IMG/VR virus record: IMGVR_UViG_3300025012_000085
Span: 1 to 64,000 of that record
Reading direction: 5' to 3' (one strand)
Source: a virus
DNA length: 64,000 bases
How positions within the stretch are numbered: position 1 is the stretch's first letter; each line of letters opens with the position of its first letter. A program made the translations under genes and the position numbers. Of this stretch, positions 56,709-64,000 are shown piece after piece. The notes beneath the pieces are model-generated. The model saw only the letters and a list, made by a program, of their open reading frames with translations, was not told the DNA's origin and did not search any database.

Positions 56709-57176
56709 ATGACCGAAGGAATCAGTAATTTTACCATCGTAGATGCAGATTCTTTTTCTATGGGAGGCGTAGCAATAACGGCAACCGCAACGGAACTCAA
56801 TCGTTCCATGAAGAAGGTTACCGGAGCGTTGGCGGCTGTCGATACAGGTGGCGGAATATTCGCATGGGCGAATCCAGAGGCAGGAGCGATATTAGTCCAT
56901 CATGTAGTCCTAAATGTGACTACAAAAACTACCGGAGCATGTTCAATAGACGTTGGAACTACTGCCACCAGTGCAACAACCTCCAGTGATACCTTAATCG
57001 ACGGAAAAGACATCGCTGCCGCAACAGGTATCTTCACCAATGATGAAAGCGCAGGAACAAATGGAAAACCATTCAAGCGACTGGCATCCGGTAAATGGGT
57101 AACAGGTTCGATGGTAGCGGGTGGAGCAACTGCGGGACTTGTAGGAACCTACGAAATATATTACACAGCACTATAG
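56709..57176 (+). CDS. putative virion surface protein
   Basis: 155 aa from ATG 56709 (AAGGAGTG upstream). Thr/Ala/Gly-rich beta protein (AVDTGGGIFAWANPEAGAIL, VLNVTTKTTGACSIDVGTTA) ending VGTYEIYYTAL. Located after the capsid gene with its own terminator. Likely capsid decoration or fibre. Confidence 0.7.
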   Translation: MTEGISNFTIVDADSFSMGGVAITATATELNRSMKKVTGALAAVDTGGGIFAWANPEAGAILVHHVVLNVTTKTTGACSIDVGTTATSATTSSDTLIDGKDIAAATGIFTNDESAGTNGKPFKRLASGKWVTGSMVAGGATAGLVGTYEIYYTAL

Positions 57177-57200
57177 AGGGCTTAATGCCCTCTTCTTTTT
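57175..57200 (+). terminator. terminator after the virion surface protein
   Basis: AGAGGGC (57175-57181) pairs with GCCCTCT (57187-57193), then TCTTTTT. Confidence 0.75.
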
Positions 57201-57211
57201 AGGAGGAAATA

Positions 57212-57607
57212 ATGCTAGAATCTCAAATTGACACATCGACAACCGAACGTCAACTACTCTACGATATTCGCACTGAATCACGCAAAACAAACGAACTACT
57301 CGCACAACTTATCGAAGTTCTAAACCCAATCGCGAAGGGCTTAGGGCTAGGAGAAGAATTGAAGGGGGATAGCACGAATGGCACATTGCCCATTAGCAAA
57401 AGAAGTCCTGGTTGTAACGACACTCGTTGCGACAGCCCAAAACATAGCGGTAAACGGAAGACCGTGCATGATAAGCAACACAGGAGCACAACCCCTGTAC
57501 TTTCACCCAACGGAGACGGCAACAGCGGCAAACGGGTTTCTCGTTCCAGCCGGGACTCTGCTACAAGTAAAGTTCTCGGTGAAAAACAATTTGTCAGTGA
57601 TCTCTAA
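57212..57607 (+). CDS. coiled-coil protein reading 230 nt into the next gene
   Basis: The N-terminal 55 residues are a plausible small helical virion protein (TERQLLYDIRTESRKTNELL, AQLIEVLNPIAKGLG). After about residue 56 the frame overlaps the next gene and becomes Ser/Arg/His-rich with no hydrophobic pattern. Either its natural stop was lost or the overlap is real. Confidence 0.6.
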   Translation: MLESQIDTSTTERQLLYDIRTESRKTNELLAQLIEVLNPIAKGLGLGEELKGDSTNGTLPISKRSPGCNDTRCDSPKHSGKRKTVHDKQHRSTTPVLSPNGDGNSGKRVSRSSRDSATSKVLGEKQFVSDL

Positions 57608-57650
57608 TGCGACTGGGACAAGTTGTGCTGTATTGATTTTGGATATTTAG
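57378..57650 (+). CDS. putative head or neck protein
   Basis: 90 aa with GGGGGAT before ATG 57378. Beta-rich (KEVLVVTTLVATAQNIAVNG, NGFLVPAGTLLQVKFSV), ending SCAVLILDI; typical small virion beta protein. Confidence 0.7.
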   Translation: MAHCPLAKEVLVVTTLVATAQNIAVNGRPCMISNTGAQPLYFHPTETATAANGFLVPAGTLLQVKFSVKNNLSVISNATGTSCAVLILDI

Positions 57651-57661
57651 GGGGGATTGAT

Positions 57662-58570
57662 TTGAACCTCTCTGAGATAAGGGATTTAGCGTACAAGCTT
57701 GCTAATACCTATAGTGCAGATGGGCAACTTATTCCGTTATCGGATAACGCAGATGCCCGTCTAGCCATGACTGATTTTATCAATACTGGCTATTACAAAA
57801 GCCTACAATTTACGCCTGTCGAGGCTGTCTATAGTATCACTCAAAAAAGCATACCAAACCTACTTAATATGTATTCTTCTTTTAATCTCGTTCAGCACTT
57901 GGATACGGATTACACAGTTACCGCGACAAGTGCAAAAAGTTATTATTTTGAAGTTGATAAAGATTGCGTAGTTTATATCGAGGAAATCATTTCCGGGGTA
58001 TGGACAACACTGTCTACCATTACAGTTACCGGAATAACATCCTTTACCGAATACAAGGGACTCATTACTGCATCGAATGTAGCCAATGATATCCGCATAC
58101 GCTTTTCAGGAAATTATCCCTACAATATTCGTCGAACTGCTTTGTATTATTACTCCTTTGCAAGTGCCAATGACGTGCCTAAATTCAAGCCGTATGTAAA
58201 CTACCCTTTGCCGGGAGATTATATTTCGCTTAATAAGATTGTGGTTAACGGAGATGACAGAGAACACAGTACGCTCATCGACTACGGTATTGAAAAAAAG
58301 AATTTAGTCTTGAACTACTTTTATAGCGGGTCATTTGACGTGCATTATTTTAAGAGGCCAGACCCATTGGTATTAGATACGGATATTCCCGAAACACCCA
58401 TAGAGGGTCATTCTTACTTGGCATATTTTTCAAGTGGAAGTTGGTTATTCAGTACAGGGCAACAAGCCCAAGGATTGACGCTTATTAATCAATACGACTC
58501 GTTTATGACCGAATCAACTCCGACAATAGATGAGCAGAACGGGACGATTGAAAACTTTAATAATTGGTAA
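57662..58570 (+). CDS. putative head-tail adaptor/neck protein
   Basis: 302 aa from TTG 57662 (AGGGGG upstream). N-terminal helical region (LSEIRDLAYKLANTYSADGQ, ARLAMTDFINTGYYKS), then a beta-rich body (SGVWTTLSTITVTGITSFTE) and FDVHYFKRPDPLVLDTDIPE. Layout resembles adaptor/neck proteins of short-tailed phages. Confidence 0.7.
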   Translation: MNLSEIRDLAYKLANTYSADGQLIPLSDNADARLAMTDFINTGYYKSLQFTPVEAVYSITQKSIPNLLNMYSSFNLVQHLDTDYTVTATSAKSYYFEVDKDCVVYIEEIISGVWTTLSTITVTGITSFTEYKGLITASNVANDIRIRFSGNYPYNIRRTALYYYSFASANDVPKFKPYVNYPLPGDYISLNKIVVNGDDREHSTLIDYGIEKKNLVLNYFYSGSFDVHYFKRPDPLVLDTDIPETPIEGHSYLAYFSSGSWLFSTGQQAQGLTLINQYDSFMTESTPTIDEQNGTIENFNNW

Positions 58571-58584
58571 TTAGGCATGAAAAG

Positions 58585-58673
58585 TGGTATAATATAAGTA
58601 GCGAATAGTAGGGAGTAGCTACCTTGCTATGGGGGATTTCCTAGTCCCCCGCGCTACGGAAATAGCTAGGAAA
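58585..58673 (+). ncRNA. structured RNA element C with extended -10 promoter, leader of HNH copy 3
   Basis: TGGTATAAT (58585-58593), with TTGGTA 18 bases upstream of the -10 box. Outer stem GTAGCG (58598-58603) pairs with CGCTAC (58652-58657). Hairpin ATAG (58605-58608) pairs with CTAT (58627-58630), with inner AGG/CCT. Hairpin GGGGGA (58631-58636) pairs with TCCCCC (58645-58650), with loop TTTCCTAG (58637-58644). The loop pairs with CTAGGAAA (58666-58673). AGGAGGG follows at 58688. Confidence 0.7.
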
Positions 58674-58702
58674 ATAAGAAGCCTGTAGGAGGGTGTTTTG
58701 TT

Positions 58703-59776
58703 TTGTCCGAAATGAAGATTTGTAGTAAGTGTGGGGAAGAGTTTCTGTTAACTATTGAATATTTTTACCGCAAAAAGACTTCTAAAGATGGCTATGAGGG
58801 ACAGTGTAAAAAGTGTATAGCAAAGCGTAATGCAAGTTACGTCAAGAAGCCCAAGAGGGTATTTATTAATGATACTAAGGAAAATTATCCTTCTGGTACA
58901 AAGGAATGTTCTATATGCAAACGTGAATTACCTGCTGATGAAAATCATTTCTACCTAGATAGTAATTATCCTGGGAAATTCGTTTCGGCATGCAAGGAAT
59001 GTCGAGGATATAATTTTAATAAACCGAAAGCAATCACAAGAGAAGGTCATAAGATTTGCTCAAAGTGCGAGATTGAAAAACCACTAACTAGTGATTATTT
59101 TAGCGAAAGACCCAAGGGTTCAATTGATGGATTTAGGGGAGAATGTAGAACGTGTGAGACGTCACGCATTCGGGAATGGACAAGCAGAAACAGAGTTGTG
59201 CGTAGGGAAAAACAAAGGGAGTGGAAATATTCAGACCCAAAAAGAAAAGAAAAATGGGATTCATATTACAGCAAGAATAGGGATGCAATAATAGCTAGGG
59301 CTAAGAAATGGGATACGGAACACAAGGAAAGGTCTTTACTTAGGTCTCATGAATGGTATGAAAATAACAAAGAAAGGTCAAAGGCTAATACGGTGGCTTG
59401 GCGCAAGGCTAATCCTGAGAAAAAGGCGTTGTCGCATCAAAAACGTAGATCGTTAAAAAAGAAACTTAAATCCACGCTGACCATTGAACAGTGGGAAATA
59501 ACCCTAAATCATTTTAATGGAAAATGTGCCTACTGTGGGGAAGGCCCGAAAGACGGAGATGTTCTTCAGAGGGATCATTTTCAGCCATTGGCAAAACATG
59601 GTGAATATTCTGCTATTAATGTATTGCCAGCCTGTAAGTTCTGTAATAGCAGTAAGGGGAAGAAAATATTCTCTATGTGGTATCCGCTTTTTAAGCACTA
59701 CTCACCAAAGCGTGAAAGAGATATTCTTAAATATCTAAATTACCGCAATGGGGTACAACAACTAGCACTCATATAG
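58703..59776 (+). CDS. HNH endonuclease with zinc-ribbon repeats (copy 3)
   Basis: 357 aa from TTG 58703, inserted between two virion genes. Three zinc modules (CSKCGEEFL with CKKCIA; CSICKRELP with CKECRG; CSKCEIEKP with CRTCET), a long basic helical region, then HNH (CAYCGEGPKDGD, RDHFQPLAKHG, CKFCNS). The shared tail is ILKYLNYRNGVQQLALI. Own promoter, structured leader and terminator, so independent of the late transcript. Confidence 0.88.
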   Translation: MSEMKICSKCGEEFLLTIEYFYRKKTSKDGYEGQCKKCIAKRNASYVKKPKRVFINDTKENYPSGTKECSICKRELPADENHFYLDSNYPGKFVSACKECRGYNFNKPKAITREGHKICSKCEIEKPLTSDYFSERPKGSIDGFRGECRTCETSRIREWTSRNRVVRREKQREWKYSDPKRKEKWDSYYSKNRDAIIARAKKWDTEHKERSLLRSHEWYENNKERSKANTVAWRKANPEKKALSHQKRRSLKKKLKSTLTIEQWEITLNHFNGKCAYCGEGPKDGDVLQRDHFQPLAKHGEYSAINVLPACKFCNSSKGKKIFSMWYPLFKHYSPKRERDILKYLNYRNGVQQLALI

Positions 59777-59789
59777 AGTGCTTTTCTTA
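59764..59789 (+). terminator. terminator of HNH copy 3
   Basis: AGCACTC (59764-59770) pairs with GAGTGCT (59776-59782), then TTTCTT; overlaps the stop codon region. Confidence 0.75.
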
Positions 59790-59810
59790 TGCCGAATTGG
59801 AGGTGACGAA

Positions 59811-61625
59811 TTGCAGATAAAAATTCCCAAGTTCGCAAGCACTCAGAGAGAGTTAACTTATAATGACTTCTCGTCTGGATTGAACTACATGTTGAATCCT
59901 AGCATGATATCTTCATCGCAAACGCCTGAGTGTCAAAATGTTCGCGTCCGTGATAAATCGATTGGAAAAAGACCGGGGTTTAAACGTCTGTATCCAACAA
60001 GTTTGGGCGAAGGTGCAACCAACGGCATATCCCCCTACATCAAAGCATCAGGTACAAAATTTCGCCTAATCGCATGGAGTACAAAGCTATTCACCCAAGA
60101 AGACAATGATCAACCCGTCGAAATAAAGTCAGGCCTAGCAAACGCTAAGGCTTATTTTTTTGTCCTCTCCGACACCCTGTATATACACAACGGAACCAAC
60201 TACCTGTCTTTTAACGGTACTACCTGCGCTGATGTCGCCGGTTACGTCCCCCTAGTCCTCATTGGTCGTTCACCAACCGGTTCCCCTAACTATGGAACCT
60301 CCCGGGAAGCTTTTAACATCATCTCCCCTGGCTTCCGTACCTCATTCACCGCAACAGGCACAGCAACGGCCTACACCCTCCCATACACATCCCTCGACGC
60401 AACAGCCATAACAGCCATAGTCAACGGCGTATCCATGGTCGAAACAACCAACTTCACAGTCAACCGCACAACAGGCGTAGTCACCTTTAATATCGCTCCT
60501 GCCATCGGAACAGACAACGTCATAATCACAGCGTTCAAGGCATCGCTCACCACCCCTGCGCTGATTCTTAACTGTAAATACGCCGAGGTCTACGGTGGCA
60601 AATCAGAAGCGACAGTCTTCTTCTCCGGAAACCCCAACTACCCAGACTTAATCTGGCACTCTCGCCTCTACGGAGAAAACTACAACGCCGACTATTTCCC
60701 TGATGATGCAGTACAAAAAGTACCGGGCAATGTCGCAGGACTAGCACATATCTTCGACCTTCTCTATGTCTCGCACAGCAAAGGTCACGGATATCTCTCC
60801 TACGCAGATGGAACGTCCTACCCCATATTCCCCTATGCTGACATCAATCTCGAAAAGGGTAGCGACATACCTGGCTCTATTCAAGAAGTCGATAACACAG
60901 TCATATGCGCTTCTACGAGCAACGGAGTAATGCAAGTCCTGTCCAACACCACTGTCAATAATCGCTTATCTATAAACGACATTAGCGACCTGGTAAATAA
61001 GTCTGGTTCGGGCAGAACAGACTTAGGCATCCTCCAAGAAGGTAATTTAACGAATGCAGTATCCTATAATCATGATGGATACTACGGACTTTGCATTAAC
61101 GACGTCTGCTACGTTTGGGATTACAAGCTCAACGCATGGCTATTCGACACAAACATTCCTGCATCATGCTTTGCTGTAATCGACAACACACTCTGCTTCG
61201 GTAGCAACACAGATGGCATCGTTTATCAATTCGACCCATTAATTGCGAACGATGATGGTGTGGCTATCGATTCATGGTATGACTTGCGCGAGGAATCCGC
61301 AGGAACGCCGAACATGGTCAAGGTGATTAGTAAGATAGGCTTACTCGCTAAGCCAATGAGTAGGGGTTCAACGCTCGTCTCATTCCGTTCCCGCAAAAGC
61401 AATAGCGATGTCGTATTATCCATGCAAACGAGCGCATTTAGCTTTGTTGGATTCTGCTTTGTCAATTTCACATTCAATACATCATTTTTCCCTGTGCTAA
61501 AGAGAAAAAGGATGTCCAAGCGAGCGAACTATTTTCAGTTTAGATTTTCCAATAACGTACTAGATGAGGGGATGAGCGTTATCTCTCTCAACGTGGAATA
61601 CGACAAGGGATCGGAGGTAAGATAA
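59811..61625 (+). CDS. large beta-rich tail/neck protein
   Basis: 604 aa from TTG 59811 (GGAGGTG upstream). NDFSSGLNYMLNPSMISSSQ then NVRVRDKSIGKRPGFKRLY is a common opening of stopper/tail nozzle-type proteins of short-tailed phages. Repeated beta elements follow (HIFDLLYVSHSKGHGYLSYA, AVSYNHDGYYGLCINDVCYV), suggesting a beta-propeller. A probable tail nozzle or tubular protein. Confidence 0.75.
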   Translation: MQIKIPKFASTQRELTYNDFSSGLNYMLNPSMISSSQTPECQNVRVRDKSIGKRPGFKRLYPTSLGEGATNGISPYIKASGTKFRLIAWSTKLFTQEDNDQPVEIKSGLANAKAYFFVLSDTLYIHNGTNYLSFNGTTCADVAGYVPLVLIGRSPTGSPNYGTSREAFNIISPGFRTSFTATGTATAYTLPYTSLDATAITAIVNGVSMVETTNFTVNRTTGVVTFNIAPAIGTDNVIITAFKASLTTPALILNCKYAEVYGGKSEATVFFSGNPNYPDLIWHSRLYGENYNADYFPDDAVQKVPGNVAGLAHIFDLLYVSHSKGHGYLSYADGTSYPIFPYADINLEKGSDIPGSIQEVDNTVICASTSNGVMQVLSNTTVNNRLSINDISDLVNKSGSGRTDLGILQEGNLTNAVSYNHDGYYGLCINDVCYVWDYKLNAWLFDTNIPASCFAVIDNTLCFGSNTDGIVYQFDPLIANDDGVAIDSWYDLREESAGTPNMVKVISKIGLLAKPMSRGSTLVSFRSRKSNSDVVLSMQTSAFSFVGFCFVNFTFNTSFFPVLKRKRMSKRANYFQFRFSNNVLDEGMSVISLNVEYDKGSEVR

Positions 61626-63980
61626 ATGGCATTCCCAACAAAAGATACTTTTACATTTGATTTTGAAGCGCAGACTGATTATCCGAACTGGACTCCTGCG
61701 CAGACGAAGGAGTACATGAATGCTAGGGGAGAAGAGTTAAGGGCAGCACTAAATGCGGTTGTTGATCTTCTCAATGCCACAACGAGCGATGCTAGTGGTG
61801 CTGACAATACCGGCATACCTGAAATTATAGCAGGTAGCGGAACAAACATAAGAGATAGGGCAGACTGGCTGTATGCTCAAATTGTTGCCGCAGTATTAGG
61901 GGCGATACCGGATGGTTCGCTAGCCACGATTAAGTATGCCGATGGGTCAGTAACGGCGGCTAAGGTTGCGGCAGATGTTGCGACTCAGGCTGAGTTGGAT
62001 GATTTGGCAGGGGTAGGGAGAACGACTGAAACAGTCAAGGGAAATGCTGATTCCCTTGCTATACATCAGGCAGAAGATGCGACACAAGCACATTTAGCAA
62101 AAAACATTGGACTAGAGGATACCGCAGGAAATTTTGAATCAGAACAAGTCGAAGGTGCATTGGCTGAACTCGCGGCAAGACCACAGAAAGACGTAGATAA
62201 TGGAAGGTATCAAGCGGAGTTTGGCTGGGGTGGGGCTGTTTATAGCGATACTTTACTAAGTGGTGGAGTTGTTAGTATATCAGATAGTATCGCTAGTAAT
62301 GTAGTTGTAGATAATCAGTATTTAGGGGTTTACAGCAGCTTAAATAAAGCGGCCAAAATTACAGCAATAAAAACTAGTTCAACTTCTGTGAAAGTTAGAG
62401 TTAAGATTAGTAGAGAAGGTACGTTAGCAACTAATCTTACTTTAAATGTTTATGCTTCATCTGGGGGCTTACCAGGGACAATATTGGGAACTGCCTCTAT
62501 AGCCTATGCGACCGTTTCAACGCCAGCAGCAGTAAAGGAAGTAGCTGTAACATTAAGTCAACCATTATTGGCTGGCACAAGTTATTTTGTCGGATTATTA
62601 TGTTCTGGTGGTGATGGGGGGCCTGACCTCTATACTTGGAGAGCTTTGTCACCTGCTACACCAAATGCTTATCAGTACAGCGGGGGTACTTGGACTGCAA
62701 ATACAACGATGAGTCTATATTGCGAGGTAGTTGACGCAATAGCACCACTTACTGGCACAGTTACCAAAACCACAACCCCAGCAGACCTAAAGAAGTACGG
62801 TAATAGCAAGTGGACGCAGACCACGCCAGCAGCAGGGTCTAGTGTAGTGTGTGACATTTTAGATGGTGCATATAGTAGCACGCCCGCCATGACAAGCAAT
62901 ACACTTCCAAGCGGAGTAGTGTCATCAAGTAGCGATTACAGTGGGAGCTATTTACCATATTTAGCAGTTAACCGTGTACTTTCGGATTATTGGCGTTCTA
63001 ACGCAAAAGTATGTTGGTGGAAATATCAACCTGCAACGGCAAAGGTTTACGATTACTGCGCCATTGTCGCAAATACAGGAGCAAACAATGCTCCAAAAGC
63101 ATTTACAATTGATGGTTCAAATGATAATTCTAATTGGACCACACTTCGCACGGTTTCAGATGCCGCTGCTACGCTTACTACAGGCACAAGAGCATATAAC
63201 TTAAACAATAATACGGCGTATGCTTATTATCGCGTTAATGTAACGGATAATTATAGCGGCAATGCTTATACGGAAATTATCGAAATAATACTTCTGGAAA
63301 AAATTAAGCCAGCCGTAACCTCCATCGCTGACCTATCTGACATTGACCCAATAGTATATCCAAGTATCCAACAACGTTGGACACTAATCAGACTAGCTGT
63401 AAGCGATGCAAGCCCAACGGTGAGTAATCCAAGTATTACGTGGGAAGGACAAAATTCACAAGCAGGAACATGGGTTAATATTCTGAAGGAAAATGGTTTA
63501 GGTAATAGCTTAACTCTAACTAGTGCTGTAACTAGAATTGACTTTGCCGACCTAGATTTAGACGATTATAAATACTTAAAGATAATTGGCTCAGCAGGAT
63601 GTTCCACGGCAAATAACATATTCTTACACTTAGTATTCAATGACGACGTTGCTAATAGTTACGAATGGCAACAAATAAGAGCAGATGCCACAACGGTTTC
63701 GTCACAAAGAAATTCAAATATTGACTATATACAATTAATGCAAGCACCGGAAAGCTCGAACGCTTTTTTTGGGACATGTGAGGCGATTATTGCTAATATA
63801 GCTACGAAGTATAAAGATGTTAGTATTACGGAAAATGGTTTCGGTAGTTCTCTACCGATTACGCTCTCGGTTCATGGTTGGTGGAAAAATAGTACAGCCC
63901 TGGTTACTAAAATATCGGTTATTGCTGCCACGCAAGGTATAGCAATTGGTTCAACATTTATACTTTTGGGGGTGAAATAG
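61626..63980 (+). CDS. receptor-binding tail fibre/spike protein
   Basis: 784 aa. N-terminal attachment and coiled region (AEQ-type TTETVKGNADSLAIHQAEDA), then beta-sandwich domains. One (LNVYASSGGLPGTILGTASI) resembles a jelly roll. Another (FTIDGSNDNSNWTTLRTVSD with YYRVNVTDNY) resembles a discoidin/F5-8 type C carbohydrate-binding domain. Starts four bases after the previous gene. Likely binds host surface glycans. Confidence 0.8.
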   Translation: MAFPTKDTFTFDFEAQTDYPNWTPAQTKEYMNARGEELRAALNAVVDLLNATTSDASGADNTGIPEIIAGSGTNIRDRADWLYAQIVAAVLGAIPDGSLATIKYADGSVTAAKVAADVATQAELDDLAGVGRTTETVKGNADSLAIHQAEDATQAHLAKNIGLEDTAGNFESEQVEGALAELAARPQKDVDNGRYQAEFGWGGAVYSDTLLSGGVVSISDSIASNVVVDNQYLGVYSSLNKAAKITAIKTSSTSVKVRVKISREGTLATNLTLNVYASSGGLPGTILGTASIAYATVSTPAAVKEVAVTLSQPLLAGTSYFVGLLCSGGDGGPDLYTWRALSPATPNAYQYSGGTWTANTTMSLYCEVVDAIAPLTGTVTKTTTPADLKKYGNSKWTQTTPAAGSSVVCDILDGAYSSTPAMTSNTLPSGVVSSSSDYSGSYLPYLAVNRVLSDYWRSNAKVCWWKYQPATAKVYDYCAIVANTGANNAPKAFTIDGSNDNSNWTTLRTVSDAAATLTTGTRAYNLNNNTAYAYYRVNVTDNYSGNAYTEIIEIILLEKIKPAVTSIADLSDIDPIVYPSIQQRWTLIRLAVSDASPTVSNPSITWEGQNSQAGTWVNILKENGLGNSLTLTSAVTRIDFADLDLDDYKYLKIIGSAGCSTANNIFLHLVFNDDVANSYEWQQIRADATTVSSQRNSNIDYIQLMQAPESSNAFFGTCEAIIANIATKYKDVSITENGFGSSLPITLSVHGWWKNSTALVTKISVIAATQGIAIGSTFILLGVK

Positions 63981-64000
63981 TTGCCTGATAAACTAGTCAT
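63981..64000 (+). CDS. start of a further gene, 3' end outside window
   Basis: TTG 63981 after GGGGGTGAAATAG reads PDKLV before the window ends. Presumably another tail-associated protein. Confidence 0.5.

Noticed and set aside
19428-58673. HEARO/omega-RNA identity for the HNH-linked RNAs
   Set aside because: The linked proteins lack RuvC and other IscB/IsrB features and the RNAs are only about 75-90 nt with a simple three-helix pseudoknot; only association with HNH genes is shared.
1-64000. CRISPR array or classical defence operon
   Set aside because: No regularly spaced identical repeats and no Cas, restriction endonuclease, CBASS, retron or toxin-antitoxin pair I can recognise. The RHH genes lack a clear toxin partner.
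1-64000. Global recoding of TAG to an amino acid
   Set aside because: TAG ends many genes here with the next ribosome binding site immediately after it (for example 10177, 11085, 24476), so the single interrupted gene at 32475 does not support recoding.

Overview
This window looks like most of a tailed-phage genome from a low-to-mid GC Bacillota host. The evidence is strong AGGAGG-type ribosome binding sites, frequent TTG and GTG starts, compact overlapping genes and a complete virion block. A predicted protein resembling the Spo0A C-terminal DNA-binding domain hints at a spore-forming host. The virion genes leave the right edge and enter at the left edge, so the window is probably cut from a circular or circularly permuted genome slightly longer than 64 kb. 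I see no tail sheath, tube or tape-measure genes. The large Gln/Ala-rich and 1405-aa virion proteins suggest a short-tailed particle (inference).

Layout. 1-7.0 kb (+): putative ejection/internal virion proteins. 7.0-9.2 kb: small accessory genes, an HNH endonuclease and a secreted repeat protein. 9.3-11.3 kb (+): lysis cassette (membrane HhH protein, BhlA-like protein, amidase, holin), preceded by a structured leader with a terminator and followed by a tRNA-like RNA with its halves in reverse order. 11.3-15.4 kb (+): small accessory genes. 15.5-21.7 kb (mostly -): a plasmid-like module with an M23 peptidase, small two-helix membrane protein, replication-relaxation protein, FtsK-type ATPase, MerR/coiled-coil protein with an amphipathic tail, Rep-like winged-helix protein and phage repressor. 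21.9-44.5 kb (+): Cro-like regulator, BRO-N antirepressor, two methyltransferases, Rad50-like ATPase/RecT/MBL recombination block, replication initiator-like protein, primase-helicase, sigma factor, SSB, RusA, dCMP deaminase, dUTPase and many small genes. 45.2-64 kb (+): TerS, a 7-deazaguanine transglycosylase-like gene with a queuosine-precursor transporter, TerL, portal, scaffold, capsid, neck/tail and receptor-binding proteins.

Most notable items. (1) A DpdA-like transglycosylase translationally coupled to a YhhQ-type transporter, with no deazapurine biosynthesis genes in the window: a candidate salvage-only DNA-modification system. (2) A stand-alone transcript at about 11107-11292 in which the 3' half of a tRNA precedes its 5' half. 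(3) Three promoter-linked RNA elements sharing a three-helix junction plus loop pseudoknot with covarying sequences; two precede HNH genes and one precedes the lysis cassette. (4) A conjugation/plasmid-type module with no integrase in view, suggesting plasmid-like lysogeny. (5) One N-terminal domain shared by dCMP deaminase and dUTPase.

All functional names come from reading motifs by eye; no database search, structure prediction or codon statistics were run.
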